Positions 34,427 to 43,487 of a DNA stretch of 64,000 nt are shown here, piece after piece. Every line of letters begins with the position of its first letter. The stretch's first letter is position 1. Source of the DNA: Myxococcales bacterium (GTDB lineage Bacteria > Myxococcota_A > Polyangia > Palsa-1104 > JAEUJZ01). Position numbers and translations under genes: made by a program. A model generated the notes under the pieces. The model saw only the letters and a list, made by a program, of their open reading frames with translations. It did not search any database and was not told the DNA's origin. The DNA lies in the NCBI GenBank assembly GCA_016794465.1, contig JAEUKA010000040.1:124001-188000 (forward strand), written 5' to 3'.

Positions 34427-35221
34427 TTGTCCGACGATCATTCTTCACTCGTCACGAAGCTTAAAGACGACATCCTCCACGTGAGTGATGTAGTGGCAGC
34501 CGCGCTCGAAAGCGGAGAGCGTCAGAAGCAGTATGAAGCCAGTCCACTCATCCCTCCCCTCGTCGCGCGCTACAGCCAGCTGCTCGCCGAAGCCTCGGAG
34601 GTAGACCAGCCGGTGATAGAACGAACGGTGGGTCGGATGCTCACCGATCTCCGCCGGCACGCCTCGAACCTGGAGCAGCAAGTGTCCGGTCGGCGTGTCG
34701 CCAAGGCAGCCGATGCCGGACAGCCGTTCTTGCTGTCACGTCCGCAGGCTGTCAGTGGCCATCGCGATGGACCCCGGGCACCACGCACACGTCCCAAGTA
34801 TACCGTCGGTGGTGAGGCCGAGGCCTGGTGCGGCAAGTGCAAGGAGCTGCGCGCCCACGACATCGTTGCCGTCGTCGCAGACATGCCCAAGCAGGTCATG
34901 TGTACGTTCTGCCGAAGTCGCCACGGCTACCGCACCGGCCCCGCCCGCGCAAGCAGCGACGCCCCAGCGGCCAAGAGCGTTCCCACCACCACCAGCGGTC
35001 GATCTGGCGGCAAGAACGACAAGGTCAGCAAGGAACGGCTACAGCTCGAGCGCGAGCTGCTCGATGCCCACACCGCTCCCATGTTCGATCCGCGCGACAA
35101 CTTTAAGCCCGGGCAGATCATCTCTCATCCCAAGTGGGGTCGCGGCAAGATCGAGAGCGTCCTGCGGGGCAGTATCCTCGTCCGATTCCTCGACAGCCTC
35201 CGCCAAGTCTCACGTCAGTAG
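34427..35221 (+). CDS. zinc-ribbon protein with C-terminal beta domain, function unknown
   Basis: 264 residues from TTG 34427, supported by GGGAGAA seven bases upstream. A helical N-terminus (about 1-90) is followed by a CxxC...CxxC ribbon (CGKCKELRAHD near 135 and CTFCRSRHGYR near 160), a Ser/Thr/Gly linker, and a C-terminal DNRFKPGQ-type segment (PGQIISHPKWGRGKIESV) resembling small beta-barrel nucleic-acid-binding domains. A nucleic-acid role is plausible but not shown. Confidence 0.7.
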   Translation: MSDDHSSLVTKLKDDILHVSDVVAAALESGERQKQYEASPLIPPLVARYSQLLAEASEVDQPVIERTVGRMLTDLRRHASNLEQQVSGRRVAKAADAGQPFLLSRPQAVSGHRDGPRAPRTRPKYTVGGEAEAWCGKCKELRAHDIVAVVADMPKQVMCTFCRSRHGYRTGPARASSDAPAAKSVPTTTSGRSGGKNDKVSKERLQLERELLDAHTAPMFDPRDNFKPGQIISHPKWGRGKIESVLRGSILVRFLDSLRQVSRQ

Positions 35222-35261
35222 ACTCCTGGGCACTGCATCCCGGCCAGCGGGGCCCCTGACT

Positions 35262-35312
35262 CAGACCCCTGGAATGGAGAATTATTTGTCTCATCTCCAC
35301 AAGGGGGGTCTG
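35262..35312 (+). promoter_or_regulatory. nested stem-loop in the leader of the lipoprotein gene
   Basis: CAGACCCC (35262-35269) pairs with GGGGTCTG (35305-35312), and TGGAGA (35275-35280) pairs with TCTCCA (35294-35299) inside it, around a 13-base AU-rich loop. The structure starts 41 bp after one stop and ends 29 bp before the next ATG, with no T-run. It could be a leader-RNA element or a processing site. Confidence 0.5.
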
Positions 35313-35341
35313 ATAAAGCGGTTCTACAAGTGAGGTCGCCC

Positions 35342-36772
35342 ATGCGAGGAACCCGAGTCACGTTGCGAGTCATGATCTCCATGTCGGCAGTGCTCATCGG
35401 CCTGCTGGCCTGCAAACCGCAGCTGGTCAGCACCTTGGAGGACGATCCTGAAAGCGAGGTAGATGCCGGAGATCCGATGTCGACCGCTGACCTTGCGGTG
35501 CCTCGAGTACCACCGAAGATTCCGGGCTGCGTAGGTGACTGCGTGGTCAATACCAAGTGCCCGGTGGAAAAGGGGCCGACGACGCTCACTGGTACGGTTA
35601 CGATTCCTTCGGGACTGCTGCCGGTCTACAACGCCAGGGTCTACATTCCGACCGGCAACGAGCTGCCGCCACCACCAGCGGCGGGAGCCTCCTGTGATCG
35701 CTGCGACCAGGGTCCCACGCAGTTTGCGACCACCACCGATGTCAACGGACGGTTCACGCTCAGCAACGTCCCATCCGGTTTGAACATCCCACTCATCATC
35801 CGGGTGGGAAAGTGGCGCAGGATGGTGACCATCGGTCAGATCACGGAGTGTCAGGTGAACGCGATTGCTCCTGAGGGCACCCGTTTGCCCCGCAGTCGCA
35901 ACGAAGGCAACATCCCGCGGATTGCGCTGTCGACGGGAAGCGCCGATGCCCTGGAGTGTATCCTGCGCAGTGGGAAGCTCGGCCTGGAAGACTCGGAGTT
36001 TACGCCCGAGTCGGACGCAGGGCGCGTCCACCTGTACGCTGGCGCCAATGGAGCCGCGCAGTACATGGCGGGCTTACATGGCGGCGTACGCTTCACCGCA
36101 GCGAAAGCTCTGCCCGCTCCGAGCTGGTGGGACAGCTACGAGAACTGGGCCAAGTACGACATCGTGATGCTGTCGTGCGAAGGCCAGCAGTACATGAACT
36201 ACAAGAGCACCACCGCGATGGCGAACCTGGAAAAGTACATCGGAAGTGGCGGTCGGGTGTTCGCTTCCCACTGGCACAACGGCTGGCTCGCCAATGCGCA
36301 ACCGCCGCAGAAACTTCAGAACGTGGCGATGTTTGGCGTCAACAGCAACCTGGGATCGATCACTGCCAACATCAACACCACCTTCAGCAAGGGAGCGGCG
36401 CTGGCGGACTGGATGGTTCTGCCTGCCGTCTCAGGGACTCCACCACCGACGCGTGGACAGCTCTCGGTGCTCGGTGCAAAAAATACGATCTCTGGACTCA
36501 GCACAGCGCTGGTTCAGCGCTGGGTCGATGCGCCGAGTGGTGCATCGCAGTACTTCTCCTTTGATGCCCCCATCGGAGACGAACCAGAGAAGCTCTGCGG
36601 ACAGATGGTGTTCACGGATCTACACGTAAGCTCAGGGACCGGCGGTGACATGTCCAGCGCCGGAGTTCCGTTCCCGCTCGGCTGCAAGGCAAGTACGTTG
36701 TCGGCGCAAGAGAAGGCGCTGATCTTTATGCTGTTCGACCTGACAAACTGCCTCCAGCCGCCCATCGGTTGA
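35342..36772 (+). CDS. large lipoprotein with carboxypeptidase-regulatory-like domain
   Basis: 476 residues from ATG 35342. The signal peptide ends in lipobox GLLAC. A prealbumin/CarboxypepD_reg-like domain follows (TLTGTVTIPSGLLPVYNARVYIP, then TTTDVNGRFTLSNVPSG). The C-terminal 300 residues contain YDIVMLSCEGQQY, GRVFASHWHNGW and a Gln/Asn-rich region. Homologues of this architecture are frequent in Polyangia, but their role is unknown. Probably outer-membrane or periplasmic. It lies downstream of a nested stem-loop. Confidence 0.75.
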   Translation: MRGTRVTLRVMISMSAVLIGLLACKPQLVSTLEDDPESEVDAGDPMSTADLAVPRVPPKIPGCVGDCVVNTKCPVEKGPTTLTGTVTIPSGLLPVYNARVYIPTGNELPPPPAAGASCDRCDQGPTQFATTTDVNGRFTLSNVPSGLNIPLIIRVGKWRRMVTIGQITECQVNAIAPEGTRLPRSRNEGNIPRIALSTGSADALECILRSGKLGLEDSEFTPESDAGRVHLYAGANGAAQYMAGLHGGVRFTAAKALPAPSWWDSYENWAKYDIVMLSCEGQQYMNYKSTTAMANLEKYIGSGGRVFASHWHNGWLANAQPPQKLQNVAMFGVNSNLGSITANINTTFSKGAALADWMVLPAVSGTPPPTRGQLSVLGAKNTISGLSTALVQRWVDAPSGASQYFSFDAPIGDEPEKLCGQMVFTDLHVSSGTGGDMSSAGVPFPLGCKASTLSAQEKALIFMLFDLTNCLQPPIG

Positions 36773-36838
36773 CCGGTTCGTTTTGCCTTCCCTGGGCGCC
36801 CCCGTTTGCGGTATTGCGCTCGTTAGGAGGAATGACCC

Positions 36839-37441
36839 ATGAAACTGTCCCTACGTTCCCAATCGCTGCGTAGCTCCGCTGGTTTGTTTTCGATCCTCGC
36901 GCTCGTCGCCTGTGGTCAGCCCGAGTCCGAGGAGCTGGCCACAGAAAACCTACCGGAGCCGATCTTCGTGACTCCAAGCGATGCAGATCGCACCGCACAG
37001 GCCGTGGACCCAACCCAGCTTGCGAAGTTTCGAGCCGACCTGCTCATCGCTGTCAACAATGCCCGCAAGGTTGCGCGCAAGTGTGGCACCACTTCCTATG
37101 CGGCTGTACCGGCGCTGGCGGCCAACACCAAGCTCCACACCGCCGCTCAAGTCCACGCCGCCAACATGGCGTCGAAGAACTTCTTTAGCCACACCGGCCT
37201 TGATGGCAAGAGCCCGTTTGATCGCATGACGGCCGCTGGCTATGCCTTTTCCTACGCGGGAGAAAACATTGCGGCGGGCAACTCGACCGTGACCGCGACC
37301 ATGACGCAGTGGCTAAGCAGCCCTGGTCACTGCGCCAACATCATGAACAAGAACTACACCGAGATCGGCTTCGGCTACGACAACAGCGCGACCTCGACCT
37401 ACAAGCACTACTGGGTCCAGAACTTCGGCAGGCCGCGCTAA
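36839..37441 (+). CDS. CAP-domain (SCP/PR-1-like) lipoprotein
   Basis: 200 residues. A strong AGGAGG (36825-36830) sits 8 bp before ATG 36839. The signal ends in lipobox ALVAC, so it is lipid-anchored. The CAP domain (about 60-200) shows HAANMASKNFFSHTGLDGKS, GYAFSYAGENIAAG, WLSSPGHCANIM and YWVQNFG; bacterial CAP proteins are secreted, of varied and often unknown activity. It is followed by a hairpin terminator. Confidence 0.9.
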   Translation: MKLSLRSQSLRSSAGLFSILALVACGQPESEELATENLPEPIFVTPSDADRTAQAVDPTQLAKFRADLLIAVNNARKVARKCGTTSYAAVPALAANTKLHTAAQVHAANMASKNFFSHTGLDGKSPFDRMTAAGYAFSYAGENIAAGNSTVTATMTQWLSSPGHCANIMNKNYTEIGFGYDNSATSTYKHYWVQNFGRPR

Positions 37442-37447
37442 TCCCGC

Positions 37448-37474
37448 TGCGGGGCACCGGCGCCCCCCGCATTT
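37448..37474 (+). terminator. GC-rich hairpin after the CAP gene
   Basis: TGCGGGG (37448-37454) pairs with CCCCGCA (37465-37471) around a short loop, followed by TTTC, starting 7 bp past the stop. It lies between convergent genes and may serve both strands. Confidence 0.6.
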
Positions 37475-37491
37475 CATGCCGGGGACTGACG

Positions 37492-37848
37492 CTACTGATT
37501 CTGTTTGTACCAACGAGCGAAGGCGCGGGCTTCCTGCTGGGGGAAGAACGCGCGAAGGGGGACTTGCTCGTGATATGCCCGGAAGGCGCGGGTAAAGCGC
37601 TCTGGATCAGACTCAAACCAAGCACTTGCTAGTGTAGAGCCTTGGAGGAGTCGCTCGAAGCGGAGTCGTGCCACCAGCAGCGCGGTCATCCGCAGGCCAT
37701 CTGGATCGATGCACTGGAGCGCTTGCCGCAGCTCGACGGATACATCTTTCTGGTTCGCTGCTGTGTAGACCGCCAAGACCGGATCTTCCGCCCGCAGCGC
37801 ATCCACAAGGATCTGTTCACAGAGCTGATGTTGGCGATGGTTGCTCAT
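37492..37848 (-). CDS. small MNIO-partner-like protein
   Basis: 118 residues, all-helical with no signal. The C-terminal part (FESDPERFTRAFRAYHEQVP, then FFPQQEARAFARWY) resembles the small helical partner proteins (DUF2063-like) that accompany MNIO enzymes. It starts 6 bp after the MNIO gene stop in the same direction, so the two are coexpressed. By analogy it would present the substrate peptide to the enzyme; this is inferred. Confidence 0.65.
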   Translation of the reverse strand: MSNHRQHQLCEQILVDALRAEDPVLAVYTAANQKDVSVELRQALQCIDPDGLRMTALLVARLRFERLLQGSTLASAWFESDPERFTRAFRAYHEQVPLRAFFPQQEARAFARWYKQNQ

Positions 37849-37854
37849 TGAATA

Positions 37855-38748
37855 TTAGGAGTGCAATCTGTGTCTTATCAGCGCTTGGCGAGCACGAGTC
37901 AGCTCTGCGGAAAGGAGTGGCACCTCTGCCGGGCCAACGGTTCCCTCCATTCGTTCCAGCGTCAGCCCACGCAGCTGCGGGCAGCGCGGCAGGACCTCAT
38001 CGAGAAGCTGCCAGACCGGCTCTGGCACCGCGCCATCATGACTGTCCAGCCGCAGCGAGCGTCCCGAAGGCAGCCAGCTGGCATCGCTGTGGGTACCGCC
38101 CGAGATGTGGATCTCAATGACCTTCGTAAGATCGAGTCGCCGCAGGTACTCTGCCGGAGCAAACCCAAAGTTCTGCGCCATCGTAAAGACATTGTGTAGA
38201 TCGAGCAAAAGGTGCAGTCCGGCTCCGCGCAGCGCCCGTGACAGAAACGCTGGCTCATCCAGCGGACTGCCCAGCGCAAAGTAGAACACACTGTTTTCAA
38301 CTCCCACCTGCGGCACGATCTGCTGCAGCTTGCGGAGTCGCCGAAGCAGCAGCGTCGCCGCCGCCGGAGTCTGCCAGACCGGCAGCGGCAGCATCGCCGC
38401 CTGACCGACAGGGGCACTGACTCCCAAGTGATCGGTATACCAAGCAAACTGGAGCCGCTTCTGATCCTCGGCCAGCCGTGACAGCCAGCGCCGCCGTCGT
38501 GCGGCATCGCGACGATCGACTCCCGAAAGAGACAGTCCGACTCCGTGCCCCACCACCGGTTTACAAGTCTGTTTGACGAGCCGCTGCAGCCGCTGGTGGA
38601 AGCCATTTTCGATCAGCAAACCGGACGCATCTTCCCACCAGAGTGTCTCTGGCGAGACTTCAAAGTAGTCGACTTTGGTGCGACAGACTTCATCGAGCAA
38701 GTCGAGGAATGCGCTCTCCGGTTGCAGAGACAGACCGACTCCGATCAC
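37855..38748 (-). CDS. MNIO-family (DUF692) multinuclear non-heme iron oxidase
   Basis: 297 residues, TIM-barrel. Metal-ligand and active-site segments of the MbnB/TglH/BufB family are visible: VDYFEVSPETLWW, VGHGVGLSLSG, WYTDHLG, VGVENSVFYF, LDLHNVFTMAQN, EIHISGG and LDSHDGAVPE. Known members oxidise cysteine or aspartate residues in peptide precursors. The small partner is next to it, but no DUF2282-type or Cys-rich precursor gene is recognisable nearby, so the substrate is unknown. Divergent from the SPFH gene by 50 bp. Confidence 0.88.
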   Translation of the reverse strand: MIGVGLSLQPESAFLDLLDEVCRTKVDYFEVSPETLWWEDASGLLIENGFHQRLQRLVKQTCKPVVGHGVGLSLSGVDRRDAARRRRWLSRLAEDQKRLQFAWYTDHLGVSAPVGQAAMLPLPVWQTPAAATLLLRRLRKLQQIVPQVGVENSVFYFALGSPLDEPAFLSRALRGAGLHLLLDLHNVFTMAQNFGFAPAEYLRRLDLTKVIEIHISGGTHSDASWLPSGRSLRLDSHDGAVPEPVWQLLDEVLPRCPQLRGLTLERMEGTVGPAEVPLLSAELTRARQALIRHRLHS

Positions 38749-38798
38749 GGCGCCCCCTTTCTTGGTGAAGAAACTGCGGCTGTGTCAGACTGCGCAGC

Positions 38799-39716
38799 AT
38801 GTGGCTACCCATCATAGCGATCTGTTTCTTCGCGATCATGCTCCTTGTCACCACCAGCTTGAAGGTACTGCGCGAATACGAGCGCGCGATCGTGTTCCGA
38901 CTCGGTCGGGCGCGCAGTCAGCCGCTTGGCCCGGGACTGGTGCTGATGCTTCCATTCGGGATTGATCGGGCGCAAGTCGTCGATCTGCGAACCAAGGTCA
39001 TCCAGATTCCTACCCAAGAGGTCATTACACGCGACAACATCTCGATTGGGGTGGATGCAGTGGTCTATGCCGATGTGCAGTCCCCGGCGGATGCGGTGCT
39101 GCGGGTAGAGCAGTACATGCCGGCGACGCTGCAGCTGGCGGCGACCACGCTGCGTTCGATCATCGGTCGCATGGAGCTGGATGAAGTCCTGGCCAAGCGG
39201 GCCGAGATCAACATTGAAGTGCAGACCATCCTCGATGCCCGCGTGGAGCAGTGGGGCATCGACATTACGGCGGTGGAGATCAAAGACATCTCTCTTCCAG
39301 CGGAGATGAAGCGCGCGATGGCGCGGCAAGCAGAGGCCGAGCGCGAGCGTCGCGCCAAGATCATCATGTCGGATGGCGAGCTGCAAGCAGCGGCGAAGCT
39401 GACTGAAGCAGCGCGGCTGATGGCGGGGGAGCCGGGGGCGCTGCAGCTGCGGCTCTATCAGACCATGGTAGAGGTCGCTTCGCAGCCCAACATGACGATT
39501 GTCCTTCCGGTTCCGATCGAGCTGCTGGCAGGACAAGCGGGGCCATCCGGAGGCTCTATCGGACAAGTGGCAGCGTCGGCGGTGGCGGCTCTTTCGCCAC
39601 AGCTCGGGCAGGGACGCAAGGACGCCACCCCGGCACTCGCGGCGCGATCGGAGACACCGTCCGCAGAGTCCGTTACCGCACTGGGAGCCAGCCCGCAGAC
39701 CGCCGTTCCGAAGTGA
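38799..39716 (+). CDS. SPFH/band 7 (slipin/stomatin-like) membrane protein
   Basis: 305 residues. One N-terminal membrane helix (about 4-20) is followed by LREYERAIVFRLGR and the band 7 domain (LMLPFGIDRAQVVDLRT, EVITRDNISIGVDAVVY), a coiled coil (AEINIEVQTILDAR to EAERERRAKII), and a Pro/Ser-rich tail. Slipins scaffold ordered membrane domains. The usual NfeD-type partner is not adjacent. Confidence 0.9.
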   Translation: MWLPIIAICFFAIMLLVTTSLKVLREYERAIVFRLGRARSQPLGPGLVLMLPFGIDRAQVVDLRTKVIQIPTQEVITRDNISIGVDAVVYADVQSPADAVLRVEQYMPATLQLAATTLRSIIGRMELDEVLAKRAEINIEVQTILDARVEQWGIDITAVEIKDISLPAEMKRAMARQAEAERERRAKIIMSDGELQAAAKLTEAARLMAGEPGALQLRLYQTMVEVASQPNMTIVLPVPIELLAGQAGPSGGSIGQVAASAVAALSPQLGQGRKDATPALAARSETPSAESVTALGASPQTAVPK

Positions 39717-39813
39717 CTCCCGTACGACTCCTAAAGCGACTCCTAAGCGACTCCTAAGCGACTCCCACCGCAAGACTGGCTCGCCGCTGCCGCTGCCGCT
39801 GCCGCTGATCGGA

Positions 39814-40797
39814 TCACAGCACATCTCTCTTCGTGAAGAAGAAGAGGAAGCGACTGCTCTTGGCGGGCACATGACCCATTCCGCACGCGACCATGAGGTT
39901 CTGCTTTTCCCCCTCAATGCGGGTGCCACAGCCGCCAGAGACTGCCCACTTGCTTCCGGGAATGCGCGACTTTTGCAGCTTCTGACCTGCGGCGATTCCC
40001 AGCATCGTCCACAGTGACTTCTTGCGCGCCAGCGGAGCACTCTGGGCACACAGGGCAATCTGGGCCGCCGCCAGCTCCAGCTCAGCAGGAGTGATGAGTC
40101 CGTCTTGGGCCTTTTGCAGCTTGGCATCGACGCTGCTAAGGATCTCTGCGGGCGCGTGGGTCCGCTGCTGCTCTTGCCGCTGGGTCAGCACTTTTAAACT
40201 GGGCATCACCGCCCCATGGACCAGCTGGGCCAGCTGATCGATGCGCGCATCCACGGCCTTGTTTTCAAGTCTCTGTCCGGCTTCATAGCGTCGTCGCCAG
40301 CGCTCCTCTTCCTTCTCCTTTTTCTTAGGAGGAAGCTCCGCATCCAGATCCACTTCGCTGACTTCCCTGCGGTGCTTCCGCGCAGTAAGTGTCTCGCTCA
40401 AGTGCTGAACCTCCGCAGGAACTCGATCGGTTTCGACCAGCACCATCAGCGGCTCACCGTCACCTGCCGTTGGCACCAAGCGACGAAGCAGCGCCATCGT
40501 TGCGCAGACCACTTCACAAAGCAGAAGCGGGGCTAGCTGTTCCGGACTTCCGTGGTTGAGGTACTCACCAAACACCTGTCCGCGAAAGTACTTGTCGCCA
40601 TCATTGGCCGGAATGATCAACACCAGCAGCGGCTTACCAGCTCGCTGGGCACGGCGATATCCTTCCGAGAGAACGGCGAGATCAGCAGCGGAGTCGGCCT
40701 TTGCAGACTCTGCTGCGAACGCGCTGGCAAGCCAAGCGGGCCATGAAGCCATCACGGCAGTACGGGCAGCCGTGCTCAAAAACGTACGACGCTTCAT
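39814..40797 (-). CDS. exported hypothetical protein with twin-arginine-like signal
   Basis: 327 residues. The N-terminus MKRRTFLSTAARTA is followed by a hydrophobic stretch and AFA, a Tat-like signal. The region around 55-110 (GKPLLVLIIPANDG) suggests a thioredoxin-like strand but has no CxxC. A Lys/Glu-rich coiled region (PPKKKEKEEERWRRR) lies mid-protein, and near the C-terminus two cysteines occur in GGCGTRIEGEKQNLMVACGMG. The start overlaps the stop of the lipoprotein gene upstream (ATGA), so both are one unit. Confidence 0.65.
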   Translation of the reverse strand: MKRRTFLSTAARTAVMASWPAWLASAFAAESAKADSAADLAVLSEGYRRAQRAGKPLLVLIIPANDGDKYFRGQVFGEYLNHGSPEQLAPLLLCEVVCATMALLRRLVPTAGDGEPLMVLVETDRVPAEVQHLSETLTARKHRREVSEVDLDAELPPKKKEKEEERWRRRYEAGQRLENKAVDARIDQLAQLVHGAVMPSLKVLTQRQEQQRTHAPAEILSSVDAKLQKAQDGLITPAELELAAAQIALCAQSAPLARKKSLWTMLGIAAGQKLQKSRIPGSKWAVSGGCGTRIEGEKQNLMVACGMGHVPAKSSRFLFFFTKRDVL

Positions 40798-41333
40798 AGT
40801 CCTTCTCCTTCGTTTTCCTCTGGGTCCTGTGCAAGCGGTTGGCGTTCAGTACTGGTTGGGACAAACAGCTGCTCCCGCCACCGCAGCTGCTCGGCACTCG
40901 CCGTCAGGGTGAGACGCTTGGCAGACTGGCTATCACCGGCACCACGCAGCAGCAGCGAGCTACCTTGGATCGACCACCTTCCGCTCTCATGCGTGGTGGC
41001 GGTGGCGCTGCGCTGATCGAGGGAATAGCCACCGGCCGCATCCAGGATCAGGGCCGTGTCATCGCTGACATACACTCCCACCAGGGCCGCTTCTTCGGGC
41101 GCAGCCACTGCCACAACATCCGGAATCGCTTCTGTCTTCCCCTCCGTCAAGTGCGAGCGAACCGTCAAGGTTGCGCGCACCGCCGGACTCCACAGATACG
41201 CCCAGGAGCCCAGTGCGCCCAGGGCCGGCTTCCCCGCCCCAACATCGGGCAGTCCGCGCTCGACCTCCGGTACGATCAAGCTCTCACTGCACGCACAGAC
41301 CAGCAAGGACAGCGCGACGATCGTGTTTCTCAT
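40794..41333 (-). CDS. small lipoprotein, function unknown
   Basis: ATG 41333 is chosen because GGAGG lies 5 bp upstream; the frame continues above it without coding character. 179 residues with lipobox LLVCAC (Cys near 17). The domain has two beta-rich halves, with the segment VAAPEEAALVGVYVSDDTAL recalling lipocalin-like lipoproteins. Its stop overlaps the start of the Tat-like exported protein. Confidence 0.65.
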   Translation of the reverse strand: MRNTIVALSLLVCACSESLIVPEVERGLPDVGAGKPALGALGSWAYLWSPAVRATLTVRSHLTEGKTEAIPDVVAVAAPEEAALVGVYVSDDTALILDAAGGYSLDQRSATATTHESGRWSIQGSSLLLRGAGDSQSAKRLTLTASAEQLRWREQLFVPTSTERQPLAQDPEENEGEGL

Positions 41334-41644
41334 CCGGACCTCCATCGTGATGTACGTAAGTCTGCTGTTGTAGACGCCGGTTTGCCGGGAAAGTTCTTGG
41401 CCGGCACAGAACAATCGCAGAGCTAACGGAAACGACAACGGATTCCTTGCAGCAGTTCCCTTGCGGCACTTGGAGAGTGAGGGGTCTGTCGTCATGAAAC
41501 ATCGCTGATGTGGTACAGGGAAGACCGCTCAGCCCTCTGCGCAAAGACTCCTTCACCGAGACGATCTGCCTGTAACATGAGACAGGGAGCGCCATCCCTC
41601 CGGGCCACCGTAGCCTCGCTGCAGAGTGCCTTTGCCGTGCCATC
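41334..41644. other. divergent intergenic region
   Basis: 311 bp between the small lipoprotein gene and the kinase start. It must carry both promoters. A TAACAT hexamer (41573-41578) could be a -10 for the kinase, but no matching -35 is seen. No other feature was found. Confidence 0.4.
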
Positions 41645-42178
41645 ATGCAAGCCGACTCGCCAGAATCCGAGACGTGGATCGGTCAGCACATCGGAAACTA
41701 CCGCTTGGTCCGGGTACTTGGACGGGGTGGCATGGGAATGGTGTTCGAGGCGGTTCACGATGGCGTCATGGGACGCGCCGCGATCAAGATTCTGCGCCCC
41801 GATGTCACCAGCCGCCCGGACCTGACCGCCCGCTTCTTCAACGAAGCGCGTGCTGCCAATGCCATCTTGCATCCGGGGATTGTGCGGATCTTTGACTGCG
41901 GCTTTACAGAGTCAGGGGTCGCCTATCTGTCCATGGAGTATCTGGAGGGTGAGTCGCTGCGGACACGCTTGGCACGGGAGCGCCAGCTTCCGACTCAGAC
42001 CGCTCTGCGAATTGCCCGTCAGATCGCCTCTGCCCTGGCCGCTGCCCATCGGGCCCACATCATCCACCGAGATGTAAAACCCGATAAGCCTTGCCTCGTC
42101 GGGCAGTACCACTCCGGTTCCGAAAGATCGAGTGGGCCGGGCGGGGAACAGCGGTCAGCGCCACCCGTTATGTGGTGA
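41645..42178 (+). pseudogene. Ser/Thr protein kinase, 5' part, interrupted by an integrated element
   Basis: Codes the kinase N-lobe and part of the C-lobe: glycine loop LGRGGMGMVF (25-34), AAIKIL with K48, AYLSMEYLEGESL hinge, and the catalytic loop HRDVKPD (141-147). It breaks off within the next codon. After the junction at 42087 it reads about 30 foreign residues (PCLVGQYHSG to PPVMW) and stops. The continuation, NIMLVPDPDFPGG, is at 46667. Joining 41645-42087 to 46667-47774 gives 516 residues in one frame. As it stands the product lacks the DFG motif and most of the C-lobe, so it should be inactive. Confidence 0.92.
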
Positions 42179-43367
42179 GCAGATCACGTAGCGTTTGGAG
42201 CTCCAGCGCAGACAAGCTCGATCGGAGCAGTGACGCGAGCTGCCGGACATCCGCGCCCTGCTCTCCTCGTGTGCCAAGCAGGTCCGCGACCCGTCGTAGT
42301 CCAGCGTTGGCAACACTGCTGGCATCCGCATAGTGTCGCGCTGTCGTCGCAAAGGACGCATGTCCTAGCGCCGCCGCAACATGATGCGCGGTGGCTCCAG
42401 CATCCAGCGCCAGGGTCGCGTTCAACCCGCGCAGGCTGTGTGGACAGACTCTTGGGAGTCCCAGCTGGGCGCAGAGTCCCTGAAGCTTGTAGCGGATGAT
42501 GTCGCGAGTGTGCATGGGCTCGCCGGGCGGACCGAGAAGCGGCGCGTCAGCGGCTTTGTCTTTGGCGTGAACGAGCAGGACCTCGCGCAGCGCGTCGGGA
42601 ACCTGAAGTCTCCGCTTGGCATTCTGCGTCTTGCCGTACGGTACCCACAGAATCCGGCCTTCGTCATCGAGGTCACGCACGACTCGCACCAGGGCTTCGG
42701 TCGGACGCAGACCCAGGAAAATCTGCATCAGGATGGCGGTCGATCCGGCATCGAGGATCTTGGCTCGCTCCATTGCAGTGGCGACCAGCTTGCGCGCTTC
42801 ATCGATGCGGAGCTGCTGTTTACCGCGACGGGGGCGACCGATCGGCGACACCTCAGCGAACGGATTGGTCTGCACGTAGCGCCGCGCCAGGGCCCACTTG
42901 TAGAAGTGCTTGATGCGGCGGAGCAGCAGGTGGTGCGAGTCGTTGGCGATGGACTCACCGTTGGACTTCTTGCGCTTCGTCTCATCGAGGTACAGCTGCG
43001 CCGCGCGCTCGGCATCAATCGCGGTCAGCGGCTCGTCGAGCGGGAGGAACGGCCGCAGCATCCGGCCCACCTTGTCCGTGGTGTCTTGGCTGACGCCCCG
43101 ATCGACAAGGTGTTGCAGGTACTCGTCGAGCGAGTCCGCAAACGAGCGAGCGCTGTGCTTCTTGAGCGCGCCCCGGAGGTCATCGCGGAGCGCCATCGCA
43201 GCTTCGTGCGTCTCGGCAACCACAGCCTTGCGCGAGCCGCCATCCAGAATCACCAGCCGCCACTTGTCCCCATTGCGGTACGGCCCCAGCACGCGAGCAG
43301 ACTTTTGCATCGTGTACTTATGTTCGCATAGTACGCCGTCGCTGAAAACCGTAGTCATGCCCCGCAC
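42168..43367 (-). CDS. tyrosine recombinase (integrase)
   Basis: 399 residues in the open frame; the true start may be the internal ATG at 43310 (MQKSARVLG). An N-terminal arm-binding/SAM-like core-binding region (about 75-165) precedes the catalytic domain with R221 (GLRPTEAL), K246 (YGKTQN), H310-x2-R313 (HSLRGLN), H336 (LGHASF) and nucleophile Y346 (RHYADA). All expected catalytic residues are present. It lies 80 bp inside the left attachment copy and overlaps the last 11 bases of the interrupted kinase frame. It presumably integrates and excises the element. Confidence 0.92.
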   Translation of the reverse strand: MRGMTTVFSDGVLCEHKYTMQKSARVLGPYRNGDKWRLVILDGGSRKAVVAETHEAAMALRDDLRGALKKHSARSFADSLDEYLQHLVDRGVSQDTTDKVGRMLRPFLPLDEPLTAIDAERAAQLYLDETKRKKSNGESIANDSHHLLLRRIKHFYKWALARRYVQTNPFAEVSPIGRPRRGKQQLRIDEARKLVATAMERAKILDAGSTAILMQIFLGLRPTEALVRVVRDLDDEGRILWVPYGKTQNAKRRLQVPDALREVLLVHAKDKAADAPLLGPPGEPMHTRDIIRYKLQGLCAQLGLPRVCPHSLRGLNATLALDAGATAHHVAAALGHASFATTARHYADASSVANAGLRRVADLLGTRGEQGADVRQLASLLRSSLSALELQTLRDLLTT

Positions 43368-43487
43368 ATCCAGCGCCCGTGTGGGATGGTGCCATCTCAG
43401 CCACTGTTACAATGTCCTCGTTCGTGCGAGTGATTGGTCAGTACCTGGATGCACTCGGAAATCCTTAACGCATTCGTCACTACAGAA

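Noticed and set aside
38805..40127. 440-codon minus-strand frame
   Set aside because: Antisense to the SPFH gene; no motif or start signal.
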